From Omnitrophica WOR_2 bacterium RBG_13_41_10 (lineage in GTDB: Bacteria; Omnitrophota; Gorgyraeia; Gygaellales; Profunditerraquicolaceae): a DNA stretch of 14,418 bases. Positions 1 to 7,973 of the stretch are shown one piece after another. Both the position numbers and the translations under genes were made by a program. The DNA lies in assembly GCA_001805465.1 (NCBI GenBank), contig MHGH01000020.1:11550-25967 (forward strand), given 5' to 3'. The stretch's first letter is position 1, and each line of letters begins with the position of its first letter. The notes beneath the pieces were generated by a model. That model worked only from the letters and a program-made list of their open reading frames with translations. It searched no databases and was not told the DNA's origin.

Positions 1-1070
1 TATACATTTATCGCTTGGGTATAATCTAAGGCATTATAAAGCGCTTCGGCTTTACCTATATAGGCCTGGATAAGCACAGTCGGATCCTGCGTAGTCGCAA
101 GGAGTTCGTTATAGATATTTCCTGCTTGGCTAAAATTATTGGTTTCAGAATAAAGAACGGCTTTCCCTAAAAGCAGTATATCATTATTATTTTTCTCTAA
201 ATTTTCTTGTTTAGTGCTTAAAAAGGCTCCTTCCGCTTCTTTATAGCGCTTTAATTTAAGGTAACTCCAGCCCGTTCCTAACTCGGATAAAGCCTGCAAT
301 TTATCGTCTTGGCTATTGACTAAAACCTTAGCATATTCATCAACCGCTTCCTCTAAATTATTCAGGTAATAATCGCTTTCGGCGAGATAAAAATAAAGAT
401 AAGAAAGCCTGGTTGTGTCTTTAGAAAACAGCTTAAGGTAAGACTTGGCTTTGGTTTTTAGGCCTTGATAGTCTTTAAGGTTATAGAGGCATTCTATTAT
501 TTTAAAATAAGCGTCGTGAGAAAATGATTCTTTGGGGAATTTATTTTCTATAATTTTAAAATATTCTAGGGCCTTGAGATAATTATGTTCCTGGAATAAA
601 CACCAGCCTAAAGAATAATAACTGGCTGACAAATACGAAGACTTGGGGAACTCATCAATAAGCCGCTGATAATACTCTGCTGCCTTGGCAAAATCATTGC
701 CTTTGAAATGCACCTCGGCAATCCAATATAGTACGGAATCTTTTATCTCTTTGGCTATATCCGATTTAAGGAGCTGATCAAATTTCGCTAAGGCATCAAG
801 GTATCTATTTTGATGGAAATAACACTGTCCGATTAATAAATTTATCTGGGCAGCTTTTGAGGAAGCCGGATAATTCTTCAAGAACCGCTCAAAAAGGCCC
901 AAGGCCACATCGTAAAAACCATCGTCAAAGGCCTTCTCTGCGACAAAATATGACTCTTCTTCTTTGGAAGTATCTTGGGCGTATAGGTACAGAGTACAGA
1001 GTACAGAGTACAGAGCAAGCGCCGATAAACAAATAACTAATATCCAAAACTTTTTGAATTTTTTATTCAT
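1..1070 (-). CDS. Secreted tetratricopeptide-repeat (TPR) protein, 3' part missing
   Basis: The frame is open from an ATG at 1070 to the window edge, giving about 356 residues with no stop, so the C-terminus is missing. The N-terminus MNKKFKKFWILVICLSALA is a basic start plus hydrophobic core, followed by a stretch ending LYLYA-QD. This looks like a Sec signal peptide with cleavage near residue 31, so the protein should be periplasmic or envelope-attached. From about residue 40 there are repeated 34-40 residue helical units with TPR-like spacing, for example AEKAFDDGFYDVALGLF, AAEYYQRLIDEFPKSSY and ALEYFKIIENKFPKES. These resemble the TPRs of BamD and CpoB/YbgF, but no specific family is assigned. 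It starts 21 nt after the uvrA stop, so it is probably co-transcribed. No clear Shine-Dalgarno sequence precedes the ATG. A four-copy heptanucleotide array encodes residues 19-28 of the signal peptide. TPR class and secretion are fairly sure; the function is unknown. Confidence 0.85.
   Translation of the reverse strand, partial: MNKKFKKFWILVICLSALALYSVLCTLYLYAQDTSKEEESYFVAEKAFDDGFYDVALGLFERFLKNYPASSKAAQINLLIGQCYFHQNRYLDALAKFDQLLKSDIAKEIKDSVLYWIAEVHFKGNDFAKAAEYYQRLIDEFPKSSYLSASYYSLGWCLFQEHNYLKALEYFKIIENKFPKESFSHDAYFKIIECLYNLKDYQGLKTKAKSYLKLFSKDTTRLSYLYFYLAESDYYLNNLEEAVDEYAKVLVNSQDDKLQALSELGTGWSYLKLKRYKEAEGAFLSTKQENLEKNNNDILLLGKAVLYSETNNFSQAGNIYNELLATTQDPTVLIQAYIGKAEALYNALDYTQAINV
988..1015. 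repeat. Perfect heptanucleotide tandem array, (TACAGAG)x4
   Basis: Four exact head-to-tail copies of TACAGAG occupy 28 bp. They lie inside the TPR gene and read CTCTGTA on its coding strand. Seven is not a multiple of three, so the translation repeats only every 21 nt (LYSVLCT). All six frames of the unit lack stop codons, and on the coding strand they give mostly hydrophobic residues, which suits a signal peptide core. A gain or loss of one or two units would shift the frame; three units would change seven residues in frame. Confidence 0.9.
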
Positions 1071-1091
1071 ATTTTTCAATATACCACTTCT

Positions 1092-3935
1092 CTATTTATT
1101 CTTCAATACCTTTCTTAAAAATTCTCCGGTATAGGAGCGCTTGCGGCTGATTATCTCTTTAGGGCTGCCGTTTGCGACAATTTTACCCCCCTTATCTCCA
1201 CCCTCCGGCCCTAAATCTATGATGTAATCAGCGCATTTTATGACGTCCAGATTATGCTCAATGACTATCACGGTATTACCTTTATCTACTAACCTTTGTA
1301 AAACCGAAAGCAACTTTTCCACATCAGCAAAATGCAAACCCGTAGTAGGCTCATCTAAAATATATAGGGTTTTTCCTGTGGCGCGTTTACTTAATTCCAA
1401 GGAAAGCTTTACGCGCTGTGCTTCACCACCTGAGAGGGTAGTAGCGGATTGCCCCAGCTGAATATAGCCTAAGCCTACATCATTTAGCGTAAGCAAAATA
1501 TTCTTTATTCTGGGTATGTTATTGAATAGCTCTTGTGCCTCCTCAACCGTCATTTCTAAAACATCTGCGATAGATTTTCCTTTATATTTTACTTCCAATG
1601 TCGCTTCATTAAAACGGTTACCTTTACAGATATCGCATTTTACATAGACATCGGGAAGAAAATGCATCTCAATTTTTTTGATTCCATCCCCCGTACAGGC
1701 TTCACAACGGCCTCCTTTGACGTTAAAAGAAAATCTTCCGGGTTTGTAGCCACGTACACGCGCTTCGGGAAGTTGACTAAATAGGTCACGGATATGACTA
1801 TATACGCCGGTATAGGTAGCGGGGTTGGAACGCGGGGTCCTGCCGATAGGAGACTGGTCAACCACAATAACTTTATCGATAAATTGCGCACCTTGAATTT
1901 CTGTATGCAATCCGGGCTTTTCTCTAGATTTATATAACTTTTGCGCCAAGGCCCGGTAAAGTATCTCATCTATAAGCGTAGATTTTCCGGATCCGGATAC
2001 TCCGGTAATGCAAATAAAAAGGCCTAAAGGAAATTTGACATCTATATTTTTTAGATTGTGCTCTTTGGCTCCTTTAATCTCTAAAAGATTTCTCTTCTTC
2101 CATGGCCTTACAGCTACAGGCATTTTTATTTCGTATTCCCTTCGTAAATATTTTGCCGTGAGAGAACCCTTACAGCTTAATAAATCTTTAGTGGGCCCGG
2201 AAAATACCACATTACCACCATGGCGGCCTGCTCCCGGACCTAAATCTACTACGTAATCAGAAGCACGGATAGTCGCTTCATCATGCTCTACCACAATTAA
2301 AGTATTATTGAGATCTCTTAAAGCCTTTAAAGTGGAAAGTAGTTTTGCGTTATCCCGTTGATGTAATCCGATACTAGGCTCATCTAAAATATATAATACC
2401 CCCACCAGGCCAGAGCCTACCTGGGTAGCCAGCCGTATTCTTTGCGCCTCGCCTCCGGAAAGGGTAGCACTTTTTCTATCTAAAGTTAAATAATCTAAGC
2501 CGACATCAACGCAGAATTGCAATTTTTGGATTATCTCTTTTAAAACCTGGTGGGCAATGAGTTTTTGCCTTTGGTTTAATTGCAGCTCTTTAAAAAATCC
2601 CCGGGCCTCTTTTATAGACAGCTGCGTTACCTCCCGGATGTTTTTGCCTTGTATTATCACCGCAAGGCTTTCTTTCTTAAGCCTCGCTCCATTGCAAGCC
2701 GGACACGGCAGAGTTGACATAAAGCGGGATATCTCTGACTTTAAATATTCGCTTTTGGTCTGATGAAATAATCTTACTAAATGCGGTATTAGTCCCTCAA
2801 AAGGCTTACCCCAGACATAAACACTACAGCCATAAAGGATGGCTTTTTGCGTTTCTTTATTTAATTTCTTAAACGGGGTATCCAAATCAAAGCCCGCCTC
2901 ACTTGCAAACTCACGGATAAGCGCGCGGTAATAAAGAATATAACCTCTGCCACCTCTTTTCCAGGGCTCAATTGCCCCGGTATTGATAGATTTGCTTCTG
3001 TCCGGAATCACTAGTTCCGGGTCAAACTCTAGTTTTGTTCCTAAGCCGTTACATTCAGGGCATGCGCCATACGGAGAATTAAAAGAGAATACGCGCGGCT
3101 CAACTTCTGAATAACTGATGCCGCATTTAGCACAGGCATATTGCTCGCTGTAGGTATCGTCCATTGTCGACGGTCGACGGTCCACAGATTTATTTTCTCC
3201 GTGGACAGTGGACTGTGGACGATGGACAATGACAACGCCTTTACCTACTTTAAGCGCAGTTTCCAAGGAATCCGTGAGCCTATTTTTTACCTGCGGCTTT
3301 ATAGAGAGCCTATCCACTACTACCTCAATGTTGTGGATTTGGTATTTCTTAAGTTTTATCTTAGCGGGTAGTTCCATAATTTTTCCGTCCACACGGCAGC
3401 GGATAAAGCCGGATTTTTGAATTTGAGTAAATATATCTTTGTATTCTCCTTTTCTGCCTCTGACTAAAGGAGCTAGAATCTGTATCTGTGTGCCTTCAGG
3501 AAAATGCATGATCTTTTCTACTATCTCCTGAGAACTCTGCCTTTCTATGGGTTGGCCGCATTGATAACATAAAACTTTGCCGATGCGGGCAAAAAGCAGC
3601 CTTAGATAATCATAAATCTCTGTTTGCGTGGCAACAGTAGAACGCGGATTACCTCCGGCTGTGCGCTGCTCAATAGCTATGGCCGGAGATAAACCCTCGA
3701 TATGCTCTATATTGGGTTTTTGTAGCTGCTCCAAGAACTGGCGGGCATAAGCAGAAAGGCTTTCTACATACCTACGCTGTCCTTCGGCATAAATCGTATC
3801 AAAGGCAAGGCTAGATTTACCTGAACCGGATAAACCGGTAACTACAATAAGTTTATTACGCGGGAGCTTAAGGTTTATGTTCTTTAAGTTGTGCTCTTTT
3901 GCCCCGCGGATAATAATATATTCTTGGCTATTCAT
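1092..3935 (-). CDS. uvrA: Excinuclease ABC subunit A (UvrA)
   Basis: UvrA is the damage-sensing ATPase of nucleotide excision repair; it binds DNA as a dimer and loads UvrB. The 947-residue length fits the family (about 940). The start MNSQEYIIIRGAKEHNLKNI matches the usual UvrA N-terminus. Both ABC modules are intact: Walker A GLSGSGKSS at 34-42 and GVSGSGKST at 645-653, signature LSGGEAQR at 492-499 and 834-841, and Walker B LYILDEP near 514-520 and 857-863. Zinc-ligand pairs are C123/C126 with C268/C271, C292/C295 with C411/C414, and C744/C747 with C767/C770. Residues about 235-259, which contain RPQSTVHG and VDRRPSTMDD, are encoded by an inverted heptamer repeat and replace a normally short linker. 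The gene starts 42 nt after the methyltransferase stop and has no clear Shine-Dalgarno sequence; no SOS-type operator was recognised. The next gene follows after 21 nt. Confidence 0.97.
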   Translation of the reverse strand: MNSQEYIIIRGAKEHNLKNINLKLPRNKLIVVTGLSGSGKSSLAFDTIYAEGQRRYVESLSAYARQFLEQLQKPNIEHIEGLSPAIAIEQRTAGGNPRSTVATQTEIYDYLRLLFARIGKVLCYQCGQPIERQSSQEIVEKIMHFPEGTQIQILAPLVRGRKGEYKDIFTQIQKSGFIRCRVDGKIMELPAKIKLKKYQIHNIEVVVDRLSIKPQVKNRLTDSLETALKVGKGVVIVHRPQSTVHGENKSVDRRPSTMDDTYSEQYACAKCGISYSEVEPRVFSFNSPYGACPECNGLGTKLEFDPELVIPDRSKSINTGAIEPWKRGGRGYILYYRALIREFASEAGFDLDTPFKKLNKETQKAILYGCSVYVWGKPFEGLIPHLVRLFHQTKSEYLKSEISRFMSTLPCPACNGARLKKESLAVIIQGKNIREVTQLSIKEARGFFKELQLNQRQKLIAHQVLKEIIQKLQFCVDVGLDYLTLDRKSATLSGGEAQRIRLATQVGSGLVGVLYILDEPSIGLHQRDNAKLLSTLKALRDLNNTLIVVEHDEATIRASDYVVDLGPGAGRHGGNVVFSGPTKDLLSCKGSLTAKYLRREYEIKMPVAVRPWKKRNLLEIKGAKEHNLKNIDVKFPLGLFICITGVSGSGKSTLIDEILYRALAQKLYKSREKPGLHTEIQGAQFIDKVIVVDQSPIGRTPRSNPATYTGVYSHIRDLFSQLPEARVRGYKPGRFSFNVKGGRCEACTGDGIKKIEMHFLPDVYVKCDICKGNRFNEATLEVKYKGKSIADVLEMTVEEAQELFNNIPRIKNILLTLNDVGLGYIQLGQSATTLSGGEAQRVKLSLELSKRATGKTLYILDEPTTGLHFADVEKLLSVLQRLVDKGNTVIVIEHNLDVIKCADYIIDLGPEGGDKGGKIVANGSPKEIISRKRSYTGEFLRKVLKNK
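3159..3233. repeat. 75-bp imperfect inverted heptamer-repeat element inserted in frame in uvrA
   Basis: The left arm (3159-3186) reads as degenerate 7-bp units GTCCATT GTCGACG GTCGACG GTCCACA. The right arm (3201-3233) reads GTGGACA GTGGACT GTGGACG ATGGACA ATGAC. The arms are approximate reverse complements with a 7-bp periodicity (core GTCCAC/GTGGAC) around an A/T-rich centre at 3187-3200, so the segment could fold as a hairpin. It is 25 codons long and keeps the uvrA frame. It encodes roughly residues 235-259, just before the second cysteine pair of the first zinc site. Most UvrA proteins have a short linker here. The arrangement recalls palindromic elements found inside genes in Rickettsia and heptanucleotide STRR repeats in cyanobacteria; kinship to either is not shown. 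Confidence 0.8.
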
Positions 3936-3977
3936 AATGTCACAACCGTGTAATCAGTTTAACATTTTATTTAGGGA

Positions 3978-4697
3978 TTACTTTCTTGCTTTAATATATA
4001 TGGATCCCGCTACTTCACGTATAATGGGTAGTGATTCCATAAAGCTGCCTAAATATCTTACGACTGGAATCATGACCTTAGGAATAGCTGGATGCAAAAA
4101 ATCAAAATTCTTTAACTCAATATCTTTAAAACCTATCTTCTCTAATTTTTTCTTTAATGACCAGCGTAAAAAAGCTGTTTCATTAGGAGAATCTCCGGAT
4201 AATTTTTTAATAAAGGGGATATTTTTTTGAATAACGATCTGGGGATTCATCATATTTGGTTCTGTTAAAAAAATAGAGCCTCCAGGTCTTAGAACTCGAT
4301 AAAACTCTTTTAAGGCCTTATCAACTTCAAGATGATGCAACACCGAGCTTCCTATAATCGTGTCGAAGGAATTTTCCGCAAAACCTAAATTAGACGCATC
4401 TTGTAATAAAAAGGTGACTTTATCGCTTTTGACCTTTCTTTTTGCAATTCCAATTAAATCAAAAGAAACATCAATCGACAGTATTCTAGAATTATTATTT
4501 TGAAACATTTTTGTTAATTCCCCTGTTCCACAACCTATCTCTAAAACTCGCATTCCTCCTTCTATGTGGCTAGTAAGCATTCTTACTCTACGTTGCCAGC
4601 GCTCTTGGCCAGCTGAACTTTCCCAACCCCAAACTTTTCCTGAAACATTAATTATTTTTTTTCCGTGCTTCTTCTCATTTAGAATTCGTTTATCCAT
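3978..4697 (-). CDS. Class I SAM-dependent methyltransferase
   Basis: This 239-residue protein has the Methyltransf_11/UbiE-like layout. Motif I is VLEIGCGTG at 51-59, the acidic end of strand 2 is SIDVS (D76), followed by a QDASNLGF segment at 99-106, then FDTIIGSSVLHHLE at 111-123 and LRPGGSIFLTEP at 136-147. SAM binding is therefore well supported. The substrate cannot be read from the sequence. It is the last gene of the glycosylation group, 50 nt after the fusion gene, so methylation of a sugar, lipid carrier or polysaccharide end is a reasonable guess. The stretch before the ATG has no clear Shine-Dalgarno sequence. UvrA starts 42 nt downstream, so read-through into uvrA is possible. 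The C-terminal part (about 165-239) is less conserved and probably selects the acceptor. Confidence 0.88.
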   Translation of the reverse strand: MDKRILNEKKHGKKIINVSGKVWGWESSAGQERWQRRVRMLTSHIEGGMRVLEIGCGTGELTKMFQNNNSRILSIDVSFDLIGIAKRKVKSDKVTFLLQDASNLGFAENSFDTIIGSSVLHHLEVDKALKEFYRVLRPGGSIFLTEPNMMNPQIVIQKNIPFIKKLSGDSPNETAFLRWSLKKKLEKIGFKDIELKNFDFLHPAIPKVMIPVVRYLGSFMESLPIIREVAGSIYIKARK

Positions 4698-4747
4698 ATT
4701 AAATACTAATTTTCTAAAGGATTAATATGCTGAAGTATCTGTATCTA

Positions 4748-6181
4748 TCAAAATGCCCTTAGGTTTTTTAAATTTACTTTTTGGAAATTATTTGTAGATT
4801 TAGCTAATTTTAGTTCTTTAAATCCAATAAAAAATCTTAATAAAAGTTTAAAACCATTTTTAAATGGCCTCATTTTAGACTCCCCTTTTAACCTTCTTTT
4901 ATACCTAACAGGCATCTCTACAATGCGCAAGCGAAGTTTTGCTGCCTCTAAAAGTAAATCAAAATCTCCCCATCGATCAAAACTAGTCATATTAATCTTA
5001 CGATGCGTTTCTCTTAAGATTACCTTAGTCCCACAGAGAGTATCTGTTATTCTCTGCCCCAAAAGCCAAGTAAATAATAAGCTGAATATTTTATTTCCTA
5101 AAAGATTAAGCCCGCGCATAGCTTCATTTTCCATAGGATAAACCATTCTCGTACCATTAACAAAATCTACCCCGGGAATACTTATTGCCCAAAAAAAATT
5201 TTCTAAATCCTCTGGCATAACCGTCATATCTGCATCTAATATCATTAAGGCATCTCCCCTTGCTGCTTCAAATCCGGCTTTTATCGCGTGCGCTTTACCT
5301 TTATTTTCCGGATAAGAAATTAATCTGGCTCTTGGATCTTTAGACATCAAATCTTTTACTACGCCAACTGTGGCATCGGTTGAACCGTCATCCACAAATA
5401 TCACTTCAGTAAATTTTCCCATTTTAGGAATCCTTCGTAAACATTCTGCAACATTTTCAGCTTCATTAAAACAAGGAACAACTACTGAACAGCTTAATTC
5501 CCTGTTATTTAGTTGTCTTTTAATCTTTTTTGCAATAATATACTGCATTAGACATAAATTATTAAGTAAAGGCAAACGAGATAAATAGCGGTTTATTAAG
5601 GCGGAAAAAAAAGGTATGTATATTGGCAATAACAAGAATAATCCTTCTCGTTCGATATTATAACTAAATATTTTTAACAGGTTTGCAATATCGGCTCTAA
5701 ATAAAAAATTATATGGTATCTCCGGAGTTTTTAATTTTATTTTCTCAAGGATCCTAAAAATTGAATCCCAAAACGGATTTACCACTGTTATAATTATTCT
5801 TGAGTTTTCTTCTGTTAAATTATCCAGGTTTTTAAAGGCCCTCCAAACGTCCGAGGACCGATCAAGGAAGTTGCACATAATTATATATTCAAACTTTTCT
5901 TGTATCGCAATCGGCTCTTCTGCTGGATATAGCATAAAATTTAAGCCTGGAAACTTATTTTGGGCTAATTTTACCATTTCTTCGCCTATATCTAAACCTA
6001 CTCCATATGATGGCTGTATAGAGGAAAGTATTTCTGCCGTTATGCAACCAAACCCCAAAACTTTCTTATCTACCGGGATATTTATCTTATAGAAATCTTT
6101 TAACTGTTTATAGTAATACCAGTTTTTTTTCTTTAAAAAATTGCCATATTTAGATTCTTTAACTTTTATTTGATTACCCAT
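4748..6181 (-). CDS. Methyltransferase-like / family 2 glycosyltransferase fusion protein
   Basis: The 477-residue protein has two parts. Residues about 20-215 have a SAM-methyltransferase-like fold signature (VLGFGCITAEIL at 41-52, VGLDIGEEMVKLA at 61-73, FEYIIMCNFLDR at 97-108). Residues about 229-455 form a GT-A family 2 glycosyltransferase: SVVVPCFNEAENV at 232-244, VDDGST at 263-268, the metal/nucleotide-sugar DxD as LDADM at 315-319, TDTLCGTKV at 379-387 and FDLLLEAAKL at 407-416. The GT half most resembles dolichyl/polyprenyl-phosphate mannose or glucose synthases and has no strong C-terminal membrane segment. It may make a lipid-linked sugar for the GT-C proteins encoded upstream. In motif I the usual acidic residue and two glycines are replaced (G43, I47, A49), so methyl transfer by the N-terminal part is doubtful. 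The gene overlaps the preceding one by 16 nt. Confidence 0.88.
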   Translation of the reverse strand: MGNQIKVKESKYGNFLKKKNWYYYKQLKDFYKINIPVDKKVLGFGCITAEILSSIQPSYGVGLDIGEEMVKLAQNKFPGLNFMLYPAEEPIAIQEKFEYIIMCNFLDRSSDVWRAFKNLDNLTEENSRIIITVVNPFWDSIFRILEKIKLKTPEIPYNFLFRADIANLLKIFSYNIEREGLFLLLPIYIPFFSALINRYLSRLPLLNNLCLMQYIIAKKIKRQLNNRELSCSVVVPCFNEAENVAECLRRIPKMGKFTEVIFVDDGSTDATVGVVKDLMSKDPRARLISYPENKGKAHAIKAGFEAARGDALMILDADMTVMPEDLENFFWAISIPGVDFVNGTRMVYPMENEAMRGLNLLGNKIFSLLFTWLLGQRITDTLCGTKVILRETHRKINMTSFDRWGDFDLLLEAAKLRLRIVEMPVRYKRRLKGESKMRPFKNGFKLLLRFFIGFKELKLAKSTNNFQKVNLKNLRAF

Positions 6182-7542
6182 TTTTTGCCTAATTGCTGAC
6201 AGATAAAAAATAAGGCTATTGGCGCGATATCCAAGATAAGCCTATCTACAACCTGAAAAATCCTGAAGCTTATATCCCCTAATAAATTTGATGGAAACAC
6301 AATAAATATTATAAAATCAAAAATTGTTTGAAAGATAATTATGAATAAAAAAAATATTGCGCGTTTTTCGTGCGGCCTAATCAAAAACCATATTACCGAT
6401 AAAATAAAAACTACCCAGAGTATATTCCATTGCTTTAGATCAGAACCGTTTCTTACCCAGACAGTTAGGATAAAGGGAAGTCTTTCTTTTGCTAAATAAA
6501 ACAAATCTTTCAATGGCGTTGTAAAATATGGATTTTTAATCCCTACGGCATGTATAAATACAAACCAAGGGGAATACATCAATAAAGGGATAAATGAAAT
6601 CGTAGATAAAAACCTTTTTTTATCTATATTTAACTTTAATAATAAACAAATCATTACGGATGATAGAAATAATGCTAACCATAAACTAATTCCCTCATTC
6701 TTTGTCCAGGTTCCCAATCCTATAAATAAGCTGCCTAGAATAAGAAAGGAATTATCTTTTTCTTTTAAGTATCTCCAGATATATAGAATGCCACCGGTTA
6801 GATAAAAAATAAGCGGCACCTCCATATATCCGCTAGAGGCCATACGCAGAAAATTTGGTATGGTTGCTAAACAAAAACAGCTTGCTAATACAAAATTAAT
6901 ATTGAATTGTTTTTTTAGGTGGTAATAGAATAATGCGATGCTCCCGATATAATAAAAAGAGCAGAAAAATCTTACTAACGGTTCATGGATTTGGTTTAAA
7001 AAAGAATAAATATAGGTTTCTAGAAAAGGCATTAGTATAGGATACTCAAGATGGGCAGCACTAAACCAGGGTAATTCAGCCCAGGGTTGAAAAGGAAAGG
7101 TCTTTTCGATAAAGAACATTTTGGCTTTCAATCCCCAACTAGCCCAGGCATCCCAAGCAGTAAAAGGCAAGCTAAGAGAATCAAGAAAAACGTAGATAAT
7201 TTCCCAAATTAATATCGAAACAAAAAATATTGTTATAGGGGAGTATGTACTTTTTTGTTTTCTAGGTAGACCCGTACAACTAAAAAGATTCTTTTTAATT
7301 TTAAAAAAAGCAAAGATAAATAATAGAGCCTCGACTAATAAAAGATAATTTATATTAAAAAACTTCACAATAAAAGATAAAAAGAAAATTGCCAGCCCTA
7401 CAAATCCCGTGCCTATTCCAAAGGATAAAATAATAATTTCAGCATAGGGGAGTTGTTCTTTGGGATGAAAGAACAGCTTTAATATAATCCAACCACTGAT
7501 GAGTATGGTAAGAATGGAAAATATAAATTTTAAGAAAACCAT
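6166..7542 (-). CDS. Polytopic membrane protein, probable GT-C type glycosyltransferase
   Basis: This 458-residue protein is very hydrophobic, with about ten or more predicted membrane spans (for example 3-25, 36-60, 65-82, 102-121, 215-230, 265-280, 286-303, 314-332, 372-388, 395-416, 436-449). GT-C-like motifs sit in the loops: TAWDAWASWGLKAKMFF at 128-144, EYPILMPFLETYIYS at 166-180, SSGYMEVPLIFY at 237-248 and TWTKNEGISLWLA at 278-290. The DAW-W-KA, YP-L-P and KNEG combination occurs in polyprenyl-phosphate-sugar-dependent mannosyltransferase-like membrane proteins. The donor and acceptor are unknown. It starts 11 nt after the 139-residue protein and overlaps the fusion gene by 16 nt, so the three are probably translated together. 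No Shine-Dalgarno sequence is visible. It could instead be an inactive membrane partner, since catalysis rests only on motif likeness. Confidence 0.75.
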   Translation of the reverse strand: MVFLKFIFSILTILISGWIILKLFFHPKEQLPYAEIIILSFGIGTGFVGLAIFFLSFIVKFFNINYLLLVEALLFIFAFFKIKKNLFSCTGLPRKQKSTYSPITIFFVSILIWEIIYVFLDSLSLPFTAWDAWASWGLKAKMFFIEKTFPFQPWAELPWFSAAHLEYPILMPFLETYIYSFLNQIHEPLVRFFCSFYYIGSIALFYYHLKKQFNINFVLASCFCLATIPNFLRMASSGYMEVPLIFYLTGGILYIWRYLKEKDNSFLILGSLFIGLGTWTKNEGISLWLALFLSSVMICLLLKLNIDKKRFLSTISFIPLLMYSPWFVFIHAVGIKNPYFTTPLKDLFYLAKERLPFILTVWVRNGSDLKQWNILWVVFILSVIWFLIRPHEKRAIFFLFIIIFQTIFDFIIFIVFPSNLLGDISFRIFQVVDRLILDIAPIALFFICQQLGKKWVIK

Positions 7543-7553
7543 AAATTAGATAT

Positions 7554-7973
7554 TTATTGAGAATGGAAACTAAGGGCTTTGGTATCGTTATTGTACACTA
7601 TTTGATATTTGATACCTGGGATAGCGCTTTCTTCACGATATATCTTACGCGGATAAAAATAATAAGCACTCTTACCAATAAAATATTCCGAAAGAAACCA
7701 ATCCTGGCTTGCAACATCGGGCTCTTTGGGCACGACTTTAAATAGAATATCAACTCTTGGGGGGGTCTTTGTTTCACAAAATTTTATAAAATCATAAAAG
7801 CCTCCGTCTACAAGCCGATATTTTTGTTCTAATTTTAGAGGGATGATGGGAAGTTTCTTAAATATATCTTTAATTTGCGCAGTTATGATTCTAAACGCCA
7901 AGGCACACCAAACCATTAAAACCAAAATTATTAATTTTTTATTTATATCATTAAAATATTTATTTTCCTTCAT
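7554..7973 (-). CDS. Small membrane-anchored protein of the glycosyltransferase operon
   Basis: I do not recognise a named family for this 139-residue protein. It has a short basic N-terminus, one hydrophobic segment at about 13-29 (LIILVLMVWCALAF) and no clear signal-peptidase site, so it is probably an N-terminal anchor with residues 32-139 outside the membrane. The soluble part has DGGFYDFIKFCETKTPP (56-72), VDILFKVVP (74-82) and SAYYFYPRKIYRE (102-114). Similar YPRK-type segments occur, to my recollection, in soluble loops or short proteins next to GT39-like enzymes. Its ATG shares one base with the TAA of the 399-residue glycosyltransferase (TAATG), which implies translational coupling and perhaps a complex with that enzyme. 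The next gene starts 11 nt later. It could also be a split-off extracytoplasmic domain of the upstream glycosyltransferase. Confidence 0.75.
   Translation of the reverse strand: MKENKYFNDINKKLIILVLMVWCALAFRIITAQIKDIFKKLPIIPLKLEQKYRLVDGGFYDFIKFCETKTPPRVDILFKVVPKEPDVASQDWFLSEYFIGKSAYYFYPRKIYREESAIPGIKYQIVYNNDTKALSFHSQ

Noticed and set aside
3159..3233. CRISPR array
   Set aside because: The units are 7 bp, contiguous and inverted, with no spacers; no cas genes are present.
3041..3420. Several open frames on both strands across the uvrA repeat element
   Set aside because: They exist because the heptamer units lack stops in all frames. They overlap conserved UvrA coding sequence and show no independent protein features.
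3936..3977. Terminator or SOS operator between the methyltransferase gene and uvrA
   Set aside because: Only a weak 6-bp GTAATC/GATTAC pairing with a roughly 20-nt loop and no T-run is present, and no recognisable LexA-type palindrome was found in the 42 nt.
4923..6092. Plus-strand open frames of about 72 codons opposite the fusion gene
   Set aside because: They overlie well-conserved GT2 and methyltransferase-like coding sequence and show no domain, ribosome binding site or composition of their own.
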